Below are positions 1-8,773 of a stretch of DNA of 16,472 bases, in pieces. Each line of letters opens with the position of its first letter. Position 1 is the first letter of the stretch. The translations under genes were made by a program, and so were the position numbers. The stretch comes from an uncultured Pelagibacteraceae bacterium (lineage in GTDB: Bacteria; Pseudomonadota; Alphaproteobacteria; Pelagibacterales; Pelagibacteraceae): assembly GCA_902632515.1 (NCBI GenBank), contig CACPDA010000014.1, positions 1-16,472 on the forward strand, in the 5' to 3' direction. Under the pieces are notes generated by a model that did no database searches, had not been told where the DNA came from, and saw only the letters and a program-made list of their open reading frames with translations.

Positions 1-244
1 TTTTTTCAGAAAAAAATAATGAAATAATTTTAAATAATGATTTTTTTTACAACCTTATGAAGTAGTTTTTCGATCTCTTTCAGATATTATCCAAAAAATT
101 GGAAAAAATTATTATTCAGCAAGAGGTAAAAAATTATCAAATGTTATTGAAGGAATTTTGAAAAAAACCTTTTTTAAGGCAACTTTGGGCGGTTGTATTA
201 TTAAAAAGGTCAATCACACAACTATAATCTCAAAAGAACATTGA
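1..244 (+). CDS. tilS: tRNA(Ile)-lysidine synthase, C-terminal fragment, frameshifted
   Basis: Partial gene entering from the left edge. The last codons read to a TGA at 242-244 and give a C-terminus ending in TIISKEH, with YSARGKKLSNVIEG and FFKATLGGCIIKK before it. This looks like the C-terminal domain of TilS, which makes lysidine at position 34 of tRNA-Ile(CAU) so that it reads AUA. That identity rests on recalled family sequence and on position directly upstream of ftsH, the usual alphaproteobacterial arrangement. The upstream part (positions 3-48) is open in another frame (SEKNNEIILNNDFF). The frames meet at the eight-T run at 41-48, and one more T would restore a continuous reading into LQPYEVVFRSL. 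So either a homopolymer sequencing error or a real frameshift lies here. About 80 residues are visible. The N-terminal ATPase part of a tilS gene lies at the other end of the window. Confidence 0.75.
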
Positions 245-308
245 ATTTTGTGTATCTATAAGCGAAATTGCCACTTGTTTAATTTAGAATAATTCTTATT
301 TTATAGGT

Positions 309-2216
309 ATGAATTTTAAAAATCTAGCAATGTGGGCGGTAATAGTTTTTCTTACTATTGGACTTTACAATATGTTCAAAAATCCTCAGTCAAATTTGCG
401 TGGAGGTAATAAGGTTATTTTTTCAGACTTCTTAACGTCAGTCGATAATGGTGAGGTTTTAAAAGTAGAAATTCAAGGAAATAATATTAAAGGAGTTTAT
501 TCAAACGGAAATAGTTTTTCAACATATTCTCCAAACGATCCTAACCTAATAGAAAAATTATCTGATAAGGGAGTAAGTATTTCTGCAGCACCACTAGATG
601 AAAAAATGCCATCATTATTTGGTGTGCTTCTCTCATGGTTTCCAATGTTACTTTTAATTGCAGTATGGATTTTCTTTATGCGTCAAATGCAAGGCGGCAA
701 AGGTGGGGCAATGGGATTTGGAAGATCTAAAGCAAAAATGATGAATGAACTTAAAGGGAAAGTCACATTTAACGATGTTGCTGGAGTTGAGGAAGCAAAA
801 GAAGAAGTTGAAGAAATAGTAGAATTTTTAAAAGATCCAAGAAAATTTAGTAGACTTGGTGGAAAAATACCTCGAGGTGCATTGTTAGTTGGTCCCCCAG
901 GAACTGGTAAAACTTTACTTGCAAGAGCAATAGCTGGTGAAGCGGGAGTACCTTTTTTTACAATATCAGGTTCGGACTTTGTAGAGATGTTTGTAGGTGT
1001 TGGTGCCTCAAGAGTTAGAGACATGTTTGAACAAGGTAAAAAAAATTCTCCTTGTATAATTTTTATCGATGAGATTGACGCTGTAGGAAGAAGTAGAGGA
1101 GCTGGATTAGGTGGTGGTAATGATGAAAGAGAACAAACACTTAATCAGCTTTTAGTAGAGATGGATGGTTTTGATACTAATGAAGGTGTAATAATAATTG
1201 CTGCAACAAATAGACCTGATGTTCTTGATCCAGCTTTGTTAAGACCAGGTAGATTTGATAGACAAGTAGTTGTCTCTAATCCAGATATTATAGGTAGAGA
1301 AAAGATTCTAAAAGTTCATGTAAAAAAAATTAAAATGGCACCTGATGTTAATTTAAGAACTATAGCCCGAGGCACACCAGGTTTTTCAGGGGCAGATCTA
1401 GCAAATCTAGTAAATGAGGCAGCTTTGTTAGCTGCGAGAAAAAATAAAAGAATAGTTACATTAATGGAATTTGAAGAGGCCAAAGATAAGGTAATGATGG
1501 GCGCAGAAAGAAGATCAATGGTTATGACTGAGGACGAGAAAAAACTTACAGCTTATCACGAAGGTGGTCATGCACTAGTATCATTTAATATGCCGAGCTA
1601 TGACCCAATACATAAGGCAACAATAATTCCAAGAGGTAGAGCTTTAGGTATGGTTATGAATTTACCCGAAAGAGATAAACATGGCTATTCAATAAAATAT
1701 CTTAAAGCTAGATTGGCAGTGTGTTTTGGAGGTAGAGTGGCTGAAGAAATTATTTTTGGAAAAGATGATATTACGACCGGCGCAGGTGGGGGAACTGGAT
1801 CAGATATTAATCAAGCTACTCAGCTTGCAAGAGCAATGGTAACAAAGTATGGAATGAGTGAAGAAATGGGTCCTGTTGAATATGGAGAAAATCAAGAAGA
1901 AGTATTTTTAGGAAGATCAGTTACTCAAACTCAGTCTGTTTCTGAGGCGGTTGCTCAAAAAATTGATAAAGAGATTAGAAAACTAGTTGATGAAGGTTAT
2001 AATCAAGCTAAAAAAATATTGACTGAAAAAGTAGATGATTTGCATAAAATTGCTAAAGCATTAATAACTTATGAGACTTTAACGGGTGAAGAGATTGAAA
2101 ATATAATTAATAAAAATGTTTATCCAAAAGATAAATCACTTGAAAAACCTGAAGATAAGGATGATAAAAGCTCAGCTTTAGGAGCAATGGGCTTAAAACC
2201 AAAAATTGTTCATTAA
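309..2216 (+). CDS. ftsH: ATP-dependent zinc metalloprotease FtsH
   Basis: Inner-membrane AAA+ protease that extracts and degrades misfolded membrane proteins and short-lived regulators; in E. coli these include sigma-32 and LpxC. The 635 residues are full length for the family. In order: a membrane segment at about 7-23, a periplasmic domain to about 100, a second membrane segment at about 106-124, then the AAA module with Walker A GPPGTGKT (195-202), Walker B IIFIDEID (250-257) and the arginine-finger region LRPGRFDR (311-318). The zinc site is HEGGH (417-421), where many homologues have HEAGH; the HExxH ligands are intact. The probable third zinc ligand is Asp499 within a Gly-rich [11 protein letters not shown] stretch that is longer than the enterobacterial TTGASND. 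The ATG at 309 fits the first membrane segment. No convincing promoter was seen in the 64 bases after tilS. First gene of a compact operon; folP starts 5 bases after its stop. Confidence 0.98.
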   Translation: MNFKNLAMWAVIVFLTIGLYNMFKNPQSNLRGGNKVIFSDFLTSVDNGEVLKVEIQGNNIKGVYSNGNSFSTYSPNDPNLIEKLSDKGVSISAAPLDEKMPSLFGVLLSWFPMLLLIAVWIFFMRQMQGGKGGAMGFGRSKAKMMNELKGKVTFNDVAGVEEAKEEVEEIVEFLKDPRKFSRLGGKIPRGALLVGPPGTGKTLLARAIAGEAGVPFFTISGSDFVEMFVGVGASRVRDMFEQGKKNSPCIIFIDEIDAVGRSRGAGLGGGNDEREQTLNQLLVEMDGFDTNEGVIIIAATNRPDVLDPALLRPGRFDRQVVVSNPDIIGREKILKVHVKKIKMAPDVNLRTIARGTPGFSGADLANLVNEAALLAARKNKRIVTLMEFEEAKDKVMMGAERRSMVMTEDEKKLTAYHEGGHALVSFNMPSYDPIHKATIIPRGRALGMVMNLPERDKHGYSIKYLKARLAVCFGGRVAEEIIFGKDDITTGAGGGTGSDINQATQLARAMVTKYGMSEEMGPVEYGENQEEVFLGRSVTQTQSVSEAVAQKIDKEIRKLVDEGYNQAKKILTEKVDDLHKIAKALITYETLTGEEIENIINKNVYPKDKSLEKPEDKDDKSSALGAMGLKPKIVH

Positions 2217-2221
2217 AAAAG

Positions 2222-3271
2222 ATGGGCAAATATTACACAAGAGCGTGTAATTTTTACTATGGTCCACAGTCAGCAGAAAAAGTAAAAAAAAAACTATCAT
2301 TTCCACTACATGGTAATAGACTAATTTCTTTTGATACTATTGAAATAATAACAAGAAAAAATATTAAAAAAATTAATATTAAAAAAGTCAAAAATCTTAA
2401 AAGTCAAATCAGACAAAAAATATTATTTGATATTAAAAAAATCACAAAAAATAAAACATTTAAAGGTTTAAAATTTACAAATTTACCAATTTTGATGGGA
2501 GTTCTAAATTTAACTCCAAATAGTTTTTCAGACGGTGGCAAATATTATAAAAATAAATTAGGACAAAAACATGCAAAAAAGTTAATTAAAGACGGATGTG
2601 TAATTTTAGATATTGGTGGAGAGGCAACAAATCCAGGTTCAAAAGAAGTAAATAAAAATGAAGAATGGAAAAGAATCTTTCCAACTTTAACAAAAATAAA
2701 AAAACTTAAAAAATTTATTTCATTAGATACAAGAAAAAGTATGATAATGAAAAATGGTATTAAAAATCAAATTAATTTAGTAAATGATGTTTCTGGTCTT
2801 GAGTACGACCATAATACTATCAAAGTTTTAAAGGATAGTAATATTCCTTTTGTAATTCACCATATGCAAGGCAATCCAAGAACAATGCAAAAAAATCCAA
2901 AATATGAAAATGTTATTTTAGATATTTACGATTTTTTTGAAAAAAAGATTAATTTTGTGAGATCAAAAGGTATTAAACACAATAATATAATTTTAGATCC
3001 AGGTATTGGTTTTGGTAAAAACCTGAAACATAATATTACCTTACTTAGAAATATTTCTATTTTTCACTCACTTGGATTTCCTGTAATGTTAGGTACTTCT
3101 AGAAAAAGATTTATAAAGGATTTGTCTGGAGTTAATGATAGTAAAGAGAGATTGGGAGGAACTATATCATCAAGTTTATTTGCAATTATGCAAGGAGTTC
3201 AAATATTGAGAGTTCATGACGTAAATGAGGTAAATCAAAGTATTAAAGTTTTTAATTCTTTAAAATTTTAA
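2222..3271 (+). CDS. folP: Dihydropteroate synthase with N-terminal extension
   Basis: Condenses dihydropterin pyrophosphate with p-aminobenzoate to dihydropteroate in cytoplasmic folate synthesis. The TIM-barrel domain starts near residue 88. Visible motifs are NLTPNSFSDGG (96-106), DIGGEATNPGS (130-140), SLDTRKS (167-173), NDVSG (188-192), HHMQGNPRTM (213-222), DPGIGFGKN (259-267), GTSRKRF (291-297) and the closing RVHD (330-333). At 349 residues it is longer than the typical 270-280 because of an 85-residue basic N-terminal region of unknown role; N-terminal extensions occur in other alphaproteobacterial FolP proteins. The usual ESTRPG substrate loop reads EATNPG, so the Arg of the common motif is Asn. 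It lies between ftsH and glmM, the conserved alphaproteobacterial position, and is separated from glmM by one base, so it is almost certainly co-transcribed and translationally coupled. Confidence 0.95.
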   Translation: MGKYYTRACNFYYGPQSAEKVKKKLSFPLHGNRLISFDTIEIITRKNIKKINIKKVKNLKSQIRQKILFDIKKITKNKTFKGLKFTNLPILMGVLNLTPNSFSDGGKYYKNKLGQKHAKKLIKDGCVILDIGGEATNPGSKEVNKNEEWKRIFPTLTKIKKLKKFISLDTRKSMIMKNGIKNQINLVNDVSGLEYDHNTIKVLKDSNIPFVIHHMQGNPRTMQKNPKYENVILDIYDFFEKKINFVRSKGIKHNNIILDPGIGFGKNLKHNITLLRNISIFHSLGFPVMLGTSRKRFIKDLSGVNDSKERLGGTISSSLFAIMQGVQILRVHDVNEVNQSIKVFNSLKF

Positions 3272-3272
3272 A

Positions 3273-4604
3273 ATGTCAAAAAAATATTTTGGTACAGATG
3301 GAATAAGAGGCAGAGTTAATCAAACAAAAATTAACGGTGAAATGTTTTTTAAATTTGGTCTAGCTGCAGGTACATATTTTAAAAATCAAAAAAAAATAAA
3401 GCAAACTGCAATAATTGCAAAAGATACAAGGTTGTCTGGTTACACATTGGAGCCAGCATTAGTATCTGGCTTAACCTCAGCAGGTATGCATGTTTATACA
3501 TTAGGACCTTTACCTACAAATGGACTAGCAATGTTAACTAAAAAAATGAGAGCAAATATGGGTATTATGATTACTGCATCTCATAATCCATTTTATGATA
3601 ATGGTCTAAAATTATTTGGCCCAGATGGTTTAAAATTGTCTGATAAAATTGAAAAAAAAATAGAAAAATTGATAGACTCCAAAATTGTAAAAAATCTTTC
3701 TGAACCCAGAATTTTAGGTAGAGTAAAAAGATTAGAGGATGCTAATGATAGATATATTAAAATATTAAAAAGTAATTTTCCTAAAAATTTTAGTTTAAAA
3801 GGAATGAGTATAGCTATTGATTGTGCAAACGGTGCTGGCTATAAATCTGGGCCAAAATTGTTAAAAAGTCTTGGAGCTAAAGTTTATCAATTTGGAACAT
3901 CTCCAAATGGTTTTAATATAAATGATAATTGTGGTTCAACATTTCCAAAAAAAATAAAATTTTTAGTTAATAAGTATAAAACTAATATTGGTATATCATT
4001 AGATGGTGATGCCGACAGAATTATAGTTTCCGATGAGAAAGGAAGAATCATAGATGGGGACCAAATAATTGCAATGTTAGCAAAAAGATGGAAAAGAAAA
4101 AAAATTTTAAAAGGAGGCGTAGTAGGAACGCTGATGTCAAATTATGGTTTACAAAATTATTTTAAAGATCATAAAATAAAATTTATAAGAGCAAATGTTG
4201 GTGATAGATATGTTAAAGAAAAAATGCAAAAAAAAAATTTTAATTTAGGTGGAGAACAATCTGGACATATAATCCTTGGTAAATTTGCTACAACTGGTGA
4301 CGGACTATTGGTTGCATTAGAAATTTTATTCTCAATGAGAAAAGGTAAAAAAGCAAGTGAATTATTTAATACTTTTATTGCAACACCTCAAATTTTAGAA
4401 AATGTAAAAGTAAAAGATAAATCTATAATTAACTCAAAAAAATGTAGATTAGCTATAAAACAATCTGAAAAATTAATAAAAAAAGAGGGAAGGATGCTGA
4501 TTAGAAAATCTGGAACAGAGCCGAAAATTAGAATTATGGGAGAGTCTAACAATATTAAATTATTAAAAAAATGTATCAATATTGTAAAAAGATCTATTAA
4601 CTAA
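3273..4604 (+). CDS. glmM: Phosphoglucosamine mutase
   Basis: Interconverts glucosamine-6-phosphate and glucosamine-1-phosphate, the step before UDP-GlcNAc for peptidoglycan and lipid A. All four alpha-D-phosphohexomutase signatures are present: the active-site loop TASHNP with phospho-Ser103, the metal loop DGDADR (244-249), the sugar-binding loop GGEQSGH (326-332) and the phosphate-binding RKSGTEPKIR (411-420). GEQSGH and the FGTDGIRG start (6-13) separate GlmM from phosphoglucomutase or phosphomannomutase. The 443 residues match the family length. The ATG follows the folP stop by one base with no separate promoter, so it belongs to the ftsH operon. The product links this operon to envelope synthesis. 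Confidence 0.98.
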   Translation: MSKKYFGTDGIRGRVNQTKINGEMFFKFGLAAGTYFKNQKKIKQTAIIAKDTRLSGYTLEPALVSGLTSAGMHVYTLGPLPTNGLAMLTKKMRANMGIMITASHNPFYDNGLKLFGPDGLKLSDKIEKKIEKLIDSKIVKNLSEPRILGRVKRLEDANDRYIKILKSNFPKNFSLKGMSIAIDCANGAGYKSGPKLLKSLGAKVYQFGTSPNGFNINDNCGSTFPKKIKFLVNKYKTNIGISLDGDADRIIVSDEKGRIIDGDQIIAMLAKRWKRKKILKGGVVGTLMSNYGLQNYFKDHKIKFIRANVGDRYVKEKMQKKNFNLGGEQSGHIILGKFATTGDGLLVALEILFSMRKGKKASELFNTFIATPQILENVKVKDKSIINSKKCRLAIKQSEKLIKKEGRMLIRKSGTEPKIRIMGESNNIKLLKKCINIVKRSIN

Positions 4605-4605
4605 A

Positions 4606-5418
4606 TTGAAAATAAAATCTAAGATATTAATTATTGCTGGCTCTGACTCCTCTGGAGGAGCTGGAATTCAAGCAGATGTTAAGACCGTAACTGCTCTTGG
4701 TTCATACGCATTAACTGCTATCACCGCTTTAACTGTTCAAAATACAAAGGGAGTAAAATCAGTCATACCTGTATCACCAAATATAATAAAAGATCAAATA
4801 ATCTATTCAGCTAAAGATATTAAGCCGGATGCCATTAAAGTTGGAATGTTGCACTCTAAGTCAGTTATTAAAAAAGTTTTAAGTGCATTAAAGAAATTAA
4901 ATATTAAAAAAATTGTATTAGATCCAGTTATGGTTGCAAAAGGAGGTGCTAAATTAATTGATGATGAAGCAATTAAATATCTAAAAAAACATCTGATTAA
5001 TAAAGTCAGTATAATCACACCAAACATGCCTGAGGCCGAAGTTTTAACTGGAATTAAGATTAAAGGTAAAAAGGATATGATTTTAGCCGCAAATGAATTA
5101 ATCAAATTAGGAGCCAAAAGTGTTTTGATTAAGGGTGGGCATTTAAATAATAAAAAAGTTGATGATATTTTTCTAAACAAATCAGATTTTAAAATTTTTT
5201 CTAGTCTAAGATATAAAACTAAAAATACGCACGGTACTGGGTGTACATTATCAACTGCAATTACAACTTTTTTATCTTGTGGAAAAAGTATTAAGAAAGC
5301 TTGTGAGCTAGGTATTAAATATGTAAATTTAGCAATATTAACTAATCCAAAGTATGGAAAAGGTCATGGTCCGATTAATCATTTAAATTCAATAAAAATA
5401 AATAAAAGATTTAGGTAA
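4606..5418 (+). CDS. thiD: Hydroxymethylpyrimidine / phosphomethylpyrimidine kinase
   Basis: Phosphorylates 4-amino-5-hydroxymethyl-2-methylpyrimidine (HMP) and then HMP-phosphate, giving the pyrimidine half of thiamine. It is a ribokinase-fold enzyme of about 270 residues, the usual size. Motifs are [14 protein letters not shown] (11-24), DPVMVAKGG (106-114), [12 protein letters not shown] (138-149), KGGH (176-179) and the anion-hole/catalytic THGTGCT (208-214, with Cys213). The start is a TTG at 4606, one base after the glmM stop; it is favoured because the family N-terminus ([13 protein letters not shown]) begins right after it and no ATG is available upstream of that motif. The stop overlaps the purA start as TAATG. 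Published work on SAR11 shows HMP dependence because ThiC is lacking, so ThiD there handles imported HMP. No other thi gene is in this window. Confidence 0.96.
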   Translation: MKIKSKILIIAGSDSSGGAGIQADVKTVTALGSYALTAITALTVQNTKGVKSVIPVSPNIIKDQIIYSAKDIKPDAIKVGMLHSKSVIKKVLSALKKLNIKKIVLDPVMVAKGGAKLIDDEAIKYLKKHLINKVSIITPNMPEAEVLTGIKIKGKKDMILAANELIKLGAKSVLIKGGHLNNKKVDDIFLNKSDFKIFSSLRYKTKNTHGTGCTLSTAITTFLSCGKSIKKACELGIKYVNLAILTNPKYGKGHGPINHLNSIKINKRFR

Positions 5419-6710
5419 TGAAAAATATTGTAGTTGTAGGCTCTCAATGGGGTGATGAAGGAAAAGGAAAAATAGTTGATTGGCTTTCTGAACAAGCAGA
5501 TGCCGTAATTAGATTTCAAGGTGGGCATAATGCTGGTCACACTTTAGTTATTGATGGAAAAACTTATAAACTAAGATTATTACCTTCTGGAATAGTAAGA
5601 AAAGGAAAGATCTCTATTATCGGGAATGGTGTTGTAGTTGATCCATGGGCTTTACTAGAGGAGATAGAAGAAATTAGGGAAAAAGGAGTAAAAGTAGAAA
5701 TTGATAATTTGATTATTTCAGAATCAGCAAATTTAATTTTACCATTTCATAAAGAAATGGATGAAATCAGAGAAGATGCAGCTGGAAAAAGTAAAATTGG
5801 TACAACAAGAAGAGGTATAGGACCTGCTTATGAGGATAAAGTTGGCAGAAGATCAATAAGAGTTATGGATTTAAGATCTGAAAAAAACTTAGATCAAAGG
5901 TTAGACTCTGTGCTATTACATCATAATGCTATTAGAAAAGGTCTTGGAAAAAATATTTTTGAAAAAGAAAAATTAAAAAAAGATTTACTTAAAATTGCTC
6001 CTGAAATACTAAAGTTTTCACAACCGGTTTGGATAAAGATTGATCAATTAAAAAAACAAAAAAAAAAAATTTTATTTGAAGGTGCACAAGGAATTTTATT
6101 AGATGTTGATCATGGAACATATCCGTTTGTCACTTCATCAAATACAGTAGCATCAAGTGCTGCGACTGGAACTGGATGTGGACCTGACTCAATTAATTAT
6201 GTTCTGGGAATTACAAAAGCTTATACAACAAGAGTCGGTGAAGGTCCTTTTCCAACAGAACTTCAAAACAAGATTGGTGAATTATTAGGTACTAGAGGCA
6301 AAGAATTTGGTACAGTCACAAGTCGTAAGAGAAGATGTGGTTGGTTCGATGGAGTTTTAGTAAGACAGACCATTAAAATCTCAGGAATAAATGGAATAGC
6401 ACTGACAAAACTAGACGTTTTGGATGAATTAGATGAAGTTAAAATGTGCATTGAGTATGAACTTAATGGAAAAAAAATTGATTATTTGCCAGTATCAGTA
6501 GAAGACCAATTAAAAATTAAGCCTATTTATAAAACTTTCCCTGGATGGAAAAAATCTACTAATGGTATTAAGAACATTAATAATCTTCCTGATGAGGCAA
6601 GAAATTATATTTATGCATTAGAAGATTTTGTTGGAGCAAAAATATCAAGTATTTCAACTAGTCCAGAAAGAGATGATACAATATTAATTGAAAATCCTTT
6701 TGAGATTTAG
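5418..6710 (+). CDS. purA: Adenylosuccinate synthetase
   Basis: Catalyses the GTP-dependent condensation of IMP with aspartate to adenylosuccinate, the first committed step to AMP. The 430 residues are the standard bacterial length. The P-loop-like [14 protein letters not shown] (8-21, catalytic Asp13), GGHNAGHT (35-42, catalytic His41), [13 protein letters not shown] (129-141), the [20 protein letters not shown] region and the C-terminal guanine-site STSPERDDT are all visible. The ATG overlaps the thiD stop by one base. Last gene of the five-gene plus-strand operon. Its TAG stop overlaps the stop of the converging rpoH gene by 4 bases, leaving no intergenic space for a terminator. Confidence 0.98.
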   Translation: MKNIVVVGSQWGDEGKGKIVDWLSEQADAVIRFQGGHNAGHTLVIDGKTYKLRLLPSGIVRKGKISIIGNGVVVDPWALLEEIEEIREKGVKVEIDNLIISESANLILPFHKEMDEIREDAAGKSKIGTTRRGIGPAYEDKVGRRSIRVMDLRSEKNLDQRLDSVLLHHNAIRKGLGKNIFEKEKLKKDLLKIAPEILKFSQPVWIKIDQLKKQKKKILFEGAQGILLDVDHGTYPFVTSSNTVASSAATGTGCGPDSINYVLGITKAYTTRVGEGPFPTELQNKIGELLGTRGKEFGTVTSRKRRCGWFDGVLVRQTIKISGINGIALTKLDVLDELDEVKMCIEYELNGKKIDYLPVSVEDQLKIKPIYKTFPGWKKSTNGIKNINNLPDEARNYIYALEDFVGAKISSISTSPERDDTILIENPFEI

Positions 6711-7600
6711 TTTACTGGTAACAAATTTTTAGACTTAGCAAGAAGCAACATATGTTTTTGTAATTTTTCAAAAGCTTTATTTTCAATTTGTCTTACTCTT
6801 TCTCTGCTAATTTTATATTTTTTACTTAATTCTTCAAGCGTTGCAGGGTCATCGTTTAAACGTCTTGAATATAAAATTTCTTTTTCCCTATCATTAAGAA
6901 CTTTAATTGAGTCTTTTAATAAATCTTTTCTTTGTTCCATTTCCTCATGTTGAGCAAATTTAAGATCATGATCTAATTCTTTATCTACAAGCCAGTCTTG
7001 CCATTCGTCACCATCTTCTCCAACTTGAGCATTTAGTGAAAACTCTTTCCCTGATAGTCTTCGGTTCATTGAAACTACTTCATCTTTACTAACGTCTAAC
7101 TTATTTGCAATTTTTTCGACATGTTCATTTCTTAAATCTCCCTCTGATTGAGGTGCTATTTGATTTTTTAATTTTTTGAGATTAAAGAATAGTTTTTTTT
7201 GAGCAGTGGTTGTTCCAATTTTAACTAAGCTCCACGATCTTAAAATATATTCTTGGATTGATGCTTTAATCCACCACATTGCATAAGTAGCGAGTCTAAA
7301 ACCTTTTTCAGGTTCGAATTTTTTCACTGCTTGCATTAAACCAATATTACCTTCTGAAATCATTTCATTCACTGGTAAACCATAACCTTTATAACCCATG
7401 GCAATTTTTGCAACTAATCTCAAATGACTTGTTACAAGTTTTTCTGCAGATTTAATATTTCCTGTTGTCTTCCAATTTTTTGCAAGCATATATTCTTCTT
7501 CAGCATCTAACATAGGAAATTTTTTAATCTGATCTAGATATGCTGATAATCCACCTTCATTACTTAAGGTTGGTAAGTTATTATTTATTGTATAATTCAT
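6707..7600 (-). CDS. rpoH: RNA polymerase heat-shock sigma factor (sigma-32 type)
   Basis: Directs RNA polymerase to heat-shock and envelope-stress promoters. The 297 residues are typical of RpoH. It has a short region 1.2 (about 18-45), sigma region 2 (about 50-120) with [28 protein letters not shown] and [15 protein letters not shown], then the RpoH-specific box [10 protein letters not shown] (134-143) that separates it from RpoD, and a region 4 helix-turn-helix (about 240-285; [20 protein letters not shown]). The ATG is at 7600. No clear Shine-Dalgarno is visible, and an A14 tract (minus strand) lies 20-33 bases upstream. It sits 39 bases behind rluD on the same strand. FtsH, which degrades sigma-32 in E. 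coli, is encoded nearby; whether that control applies here is inference. Confidence 0.96.
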   Translation of the reverse strand: MNYTINNNLPTLSNEGGLSAYLDQIKKFPMLDAEEEYMLAKNWKTTGNIKSAEKLVTSHLRLVAKIAMGYKGYGLPVNEMISEGNIGLMQAVKKFEPEKGFRLATYAMWWIKASIQEYILRSWSLVKIGTTTAQKKLFFNLKKLKNQIAPQSEGDLRNEHVEKIANKLDVSKDEVVSMNRRLSGKEFSLNAQVGEDGDEWQDWLVDKELDHDLKFAQHEEMEQRKDLLKDSIKVLNDREKEILYSRRLNDDPATLEELSKKYKISRERVRQIENKAFEKLQKHMLLLAKSKNLLPVN

Positions 7601-7639
7601 TAACGGTTTATCTAATTAATTTTTTTTTTTTTTAATATT

Positions 7640-8620
7640 TTATTTACACGTTTTTCTTAGTGTTTTTAGAATTATTTCAAGTTCTTGTGGCAAAATTGAG
7701 TTAAAAATCATTTCTTTATTTTTTTTTGGGTGAATAAACCCTAAAGTTTTTGCATGAAGAAATTGCCTCTTAAGATTTATTAAATTGCTTTCAAGTATAG
7801 GGTTTATATTTTTAATTTTCTTAAATTTTTTTTTATATTTATCATCTCCTACAATACTATTACCTAAATAATTCATATGAACTCTTATTTGATGAGTTCT
7901 ACCAGTTTCTAATTTACAATCTATCAAACTTAAGGTTGGAGTTTTTTCATTTTCAAAAATTTGTAAAGTCTTATAATTTGTTATTGCTTTTTTTCCCTTA
8001 GTAAGACTTACCTCCATCATTTGTCTATTTTTAGAACTTCGAACAATTAAAGTTTCTATTCTTCCATTGGTAGGTCTTAATTTACCCCAAATTAATAATT
8101 GATAAATTCTTGTGATATTATGTCTGCTAAATTGATTGGATAAATGTTCATGGGCATAATTGTTTTTTGCAATTACTATTAAACCAGAGGTATTTTTATC
8201 TATTCTATGAACAATCCCAGGTCTTAATTCATCACCAATATTCGACAAGGAATTTTTATCATAGTTAATTAAAGCATTTACTAAAGTATTGTCATAATTT
8301 CCTGCACCAGGATGCATTATTATTCCTGAAGGTTTATTTATTACAATTAAATCTTCATCTTCATAAACAATATCTAATTTAAAATTATAAGGTTTGAGAG
8401 AAGCTTTCTTTGGTTCAGGAACTGTTAAAATCACATTATCACCTATAAAAATTTTTTTTGATGGGTCAATTACTAGTTTATTATTTATCTTTAATTTTTT
8501 GTCTAAGATTAAATTTTTTATTCTTGTTCTACTAAGATCATTCTGTTTTTTATTAATAAATATATCTACTCTTGCATTGTTTTCATTATTTTTAACAATC
8601 AAATTTATTTTTTTTTTCAT
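7640..8620 (-). CDS. rluD: RluA-family pseudouridine synthase (RluD-like)
   Basis: Isomerises uridines to pseudouridine in 23S rRNA; RluD modifies the helix 69 loop. The N-terminal S4 RNA-binding domain (about 15-75; ARVDIFINKKQNDLSRTRIKNLI) is followed by the catalytic domain with INKPSGIIMHPG (94-105) and the signature HRIDKNTSG (138-146), whose Asp141 is the catalytic nucleophile, and RTHQIRVHM further on. At 326 residues with an S4 domain it fits RluD better than RluA, which lacks S4; RluC is harder to exclude, so the gene name is less certain than the family. The ATG at 8620 lies 29 bases from the divergent tRNA gene. It probably shares a transcript with downstream rpoH. Confidence 0.88.
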   Translation of the reverse strand: MKKKINLIVKNNENNARVDIFINKKQNDLSRTRIKNLILDKKLKINNKLVIDPSKKIFIGDNVILTVPEPKKASLKPYNFKLDIVYEDEDLIVINKPSGIIMHPGAGNYDNTLVNALINYDKNSLSNIGDELRPGIVHRIDKNTSGLIVIAKNNYAHEHLSNQFSRHNITRIYQLLIWGKLRPTNGRIETLIVRSSKNRQMMEVSLTKGKKAITNYKTLQIFENEKTPTLSLIDCKLETGRTHQIRVHMNYLGNSIVGDDKYKKKFKKIKNINPILESNLINLKRQFLHAKTLGFIHPKKNKEMIFNSILPQELEIILKTLRKTCK

Positions 8621-8635
8621 AATATGATGTATTAA

Positions 8636-8641
8636 TATTAT
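8636..8641 (+). promoter_or_regulatory. Possible -10 element of the tRNA-Arg promoter
   Basis: TATTAT matches the sigma-70 -10 consensus at five of six positions and ends 8 bases before the tRNA 5' end, a normal distance for a tRNA promoter. The matching -35 area (about 8612-8618) is just a T-tract inside the start of rluD, so only the -10 is supported. Inference from position and sequence. Confidence 0.35.
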
Positions 8642-8649
8642 ATTGATAT

Positions 8650-8726
8650 GCGCTCGTAGCTCAACTGGATAGAGCGCCAGATTTCGGCTCTGGAGGTTCA
8701 GGGTTCGACTCCTTGCGGGCGCACCA
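8650..8726 (+). tRNA. tRNA-Arg, anticodon TCG (UCG)
   Basis: Full cloverleaf with encoded CCA. The acceptor stem pairs 8650-8656 with 8716-8722 (one G-T pair). The D arm is GCTC/GAGC at 8659-8662 and 8672-8675. The anticodon stem is CCAGA/TCTGG with loop TTTCGGC, placing anticodon TCG at 8684-8686. The T arm is CAGGG/CCTTG around TTCGACT. The discriminator is A8723 and the CCA is at 8724-8726. It reads CGA and, depending on wobble modification, other CGN arginine codons. It is divergent from rluD and converges on the formyltransferase-like gene, whose stop is 47 bases downstream. Confidence 0.97.
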
Positions 8727-8773
8727 AAAGATATTAAGAATTTTGTTTAAATAAATAAAATTGAAATCATAGA

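Noticed and set aside
245..308. Promoter for the ftsH operon
   Set aside because: TTGCCA (268-273) and TAGAAT (285-290) look suggestive but are only 11 bases apart, and TTGTTT with TATTTT would put the transcript start at the ATG; neither is convincing.
683..1024. Open frame opposite the ftsH AAA region
   Set aside because: Low-complexity Ser/Pro/Thr-rich translation directly antisense to the Walker A/B region; a shadow of ftsH codon usage. The same applies to open frames opposite glmM, thiD, purA, rluD and tolA.
8735..8760. Possible terminator between the tRNA and the formyltransferase gene
   Set aside because: Only a weak AATTTT/AAAATT pairing with a long loop and no G-C pairs; indistinguishable from AT-rich background.
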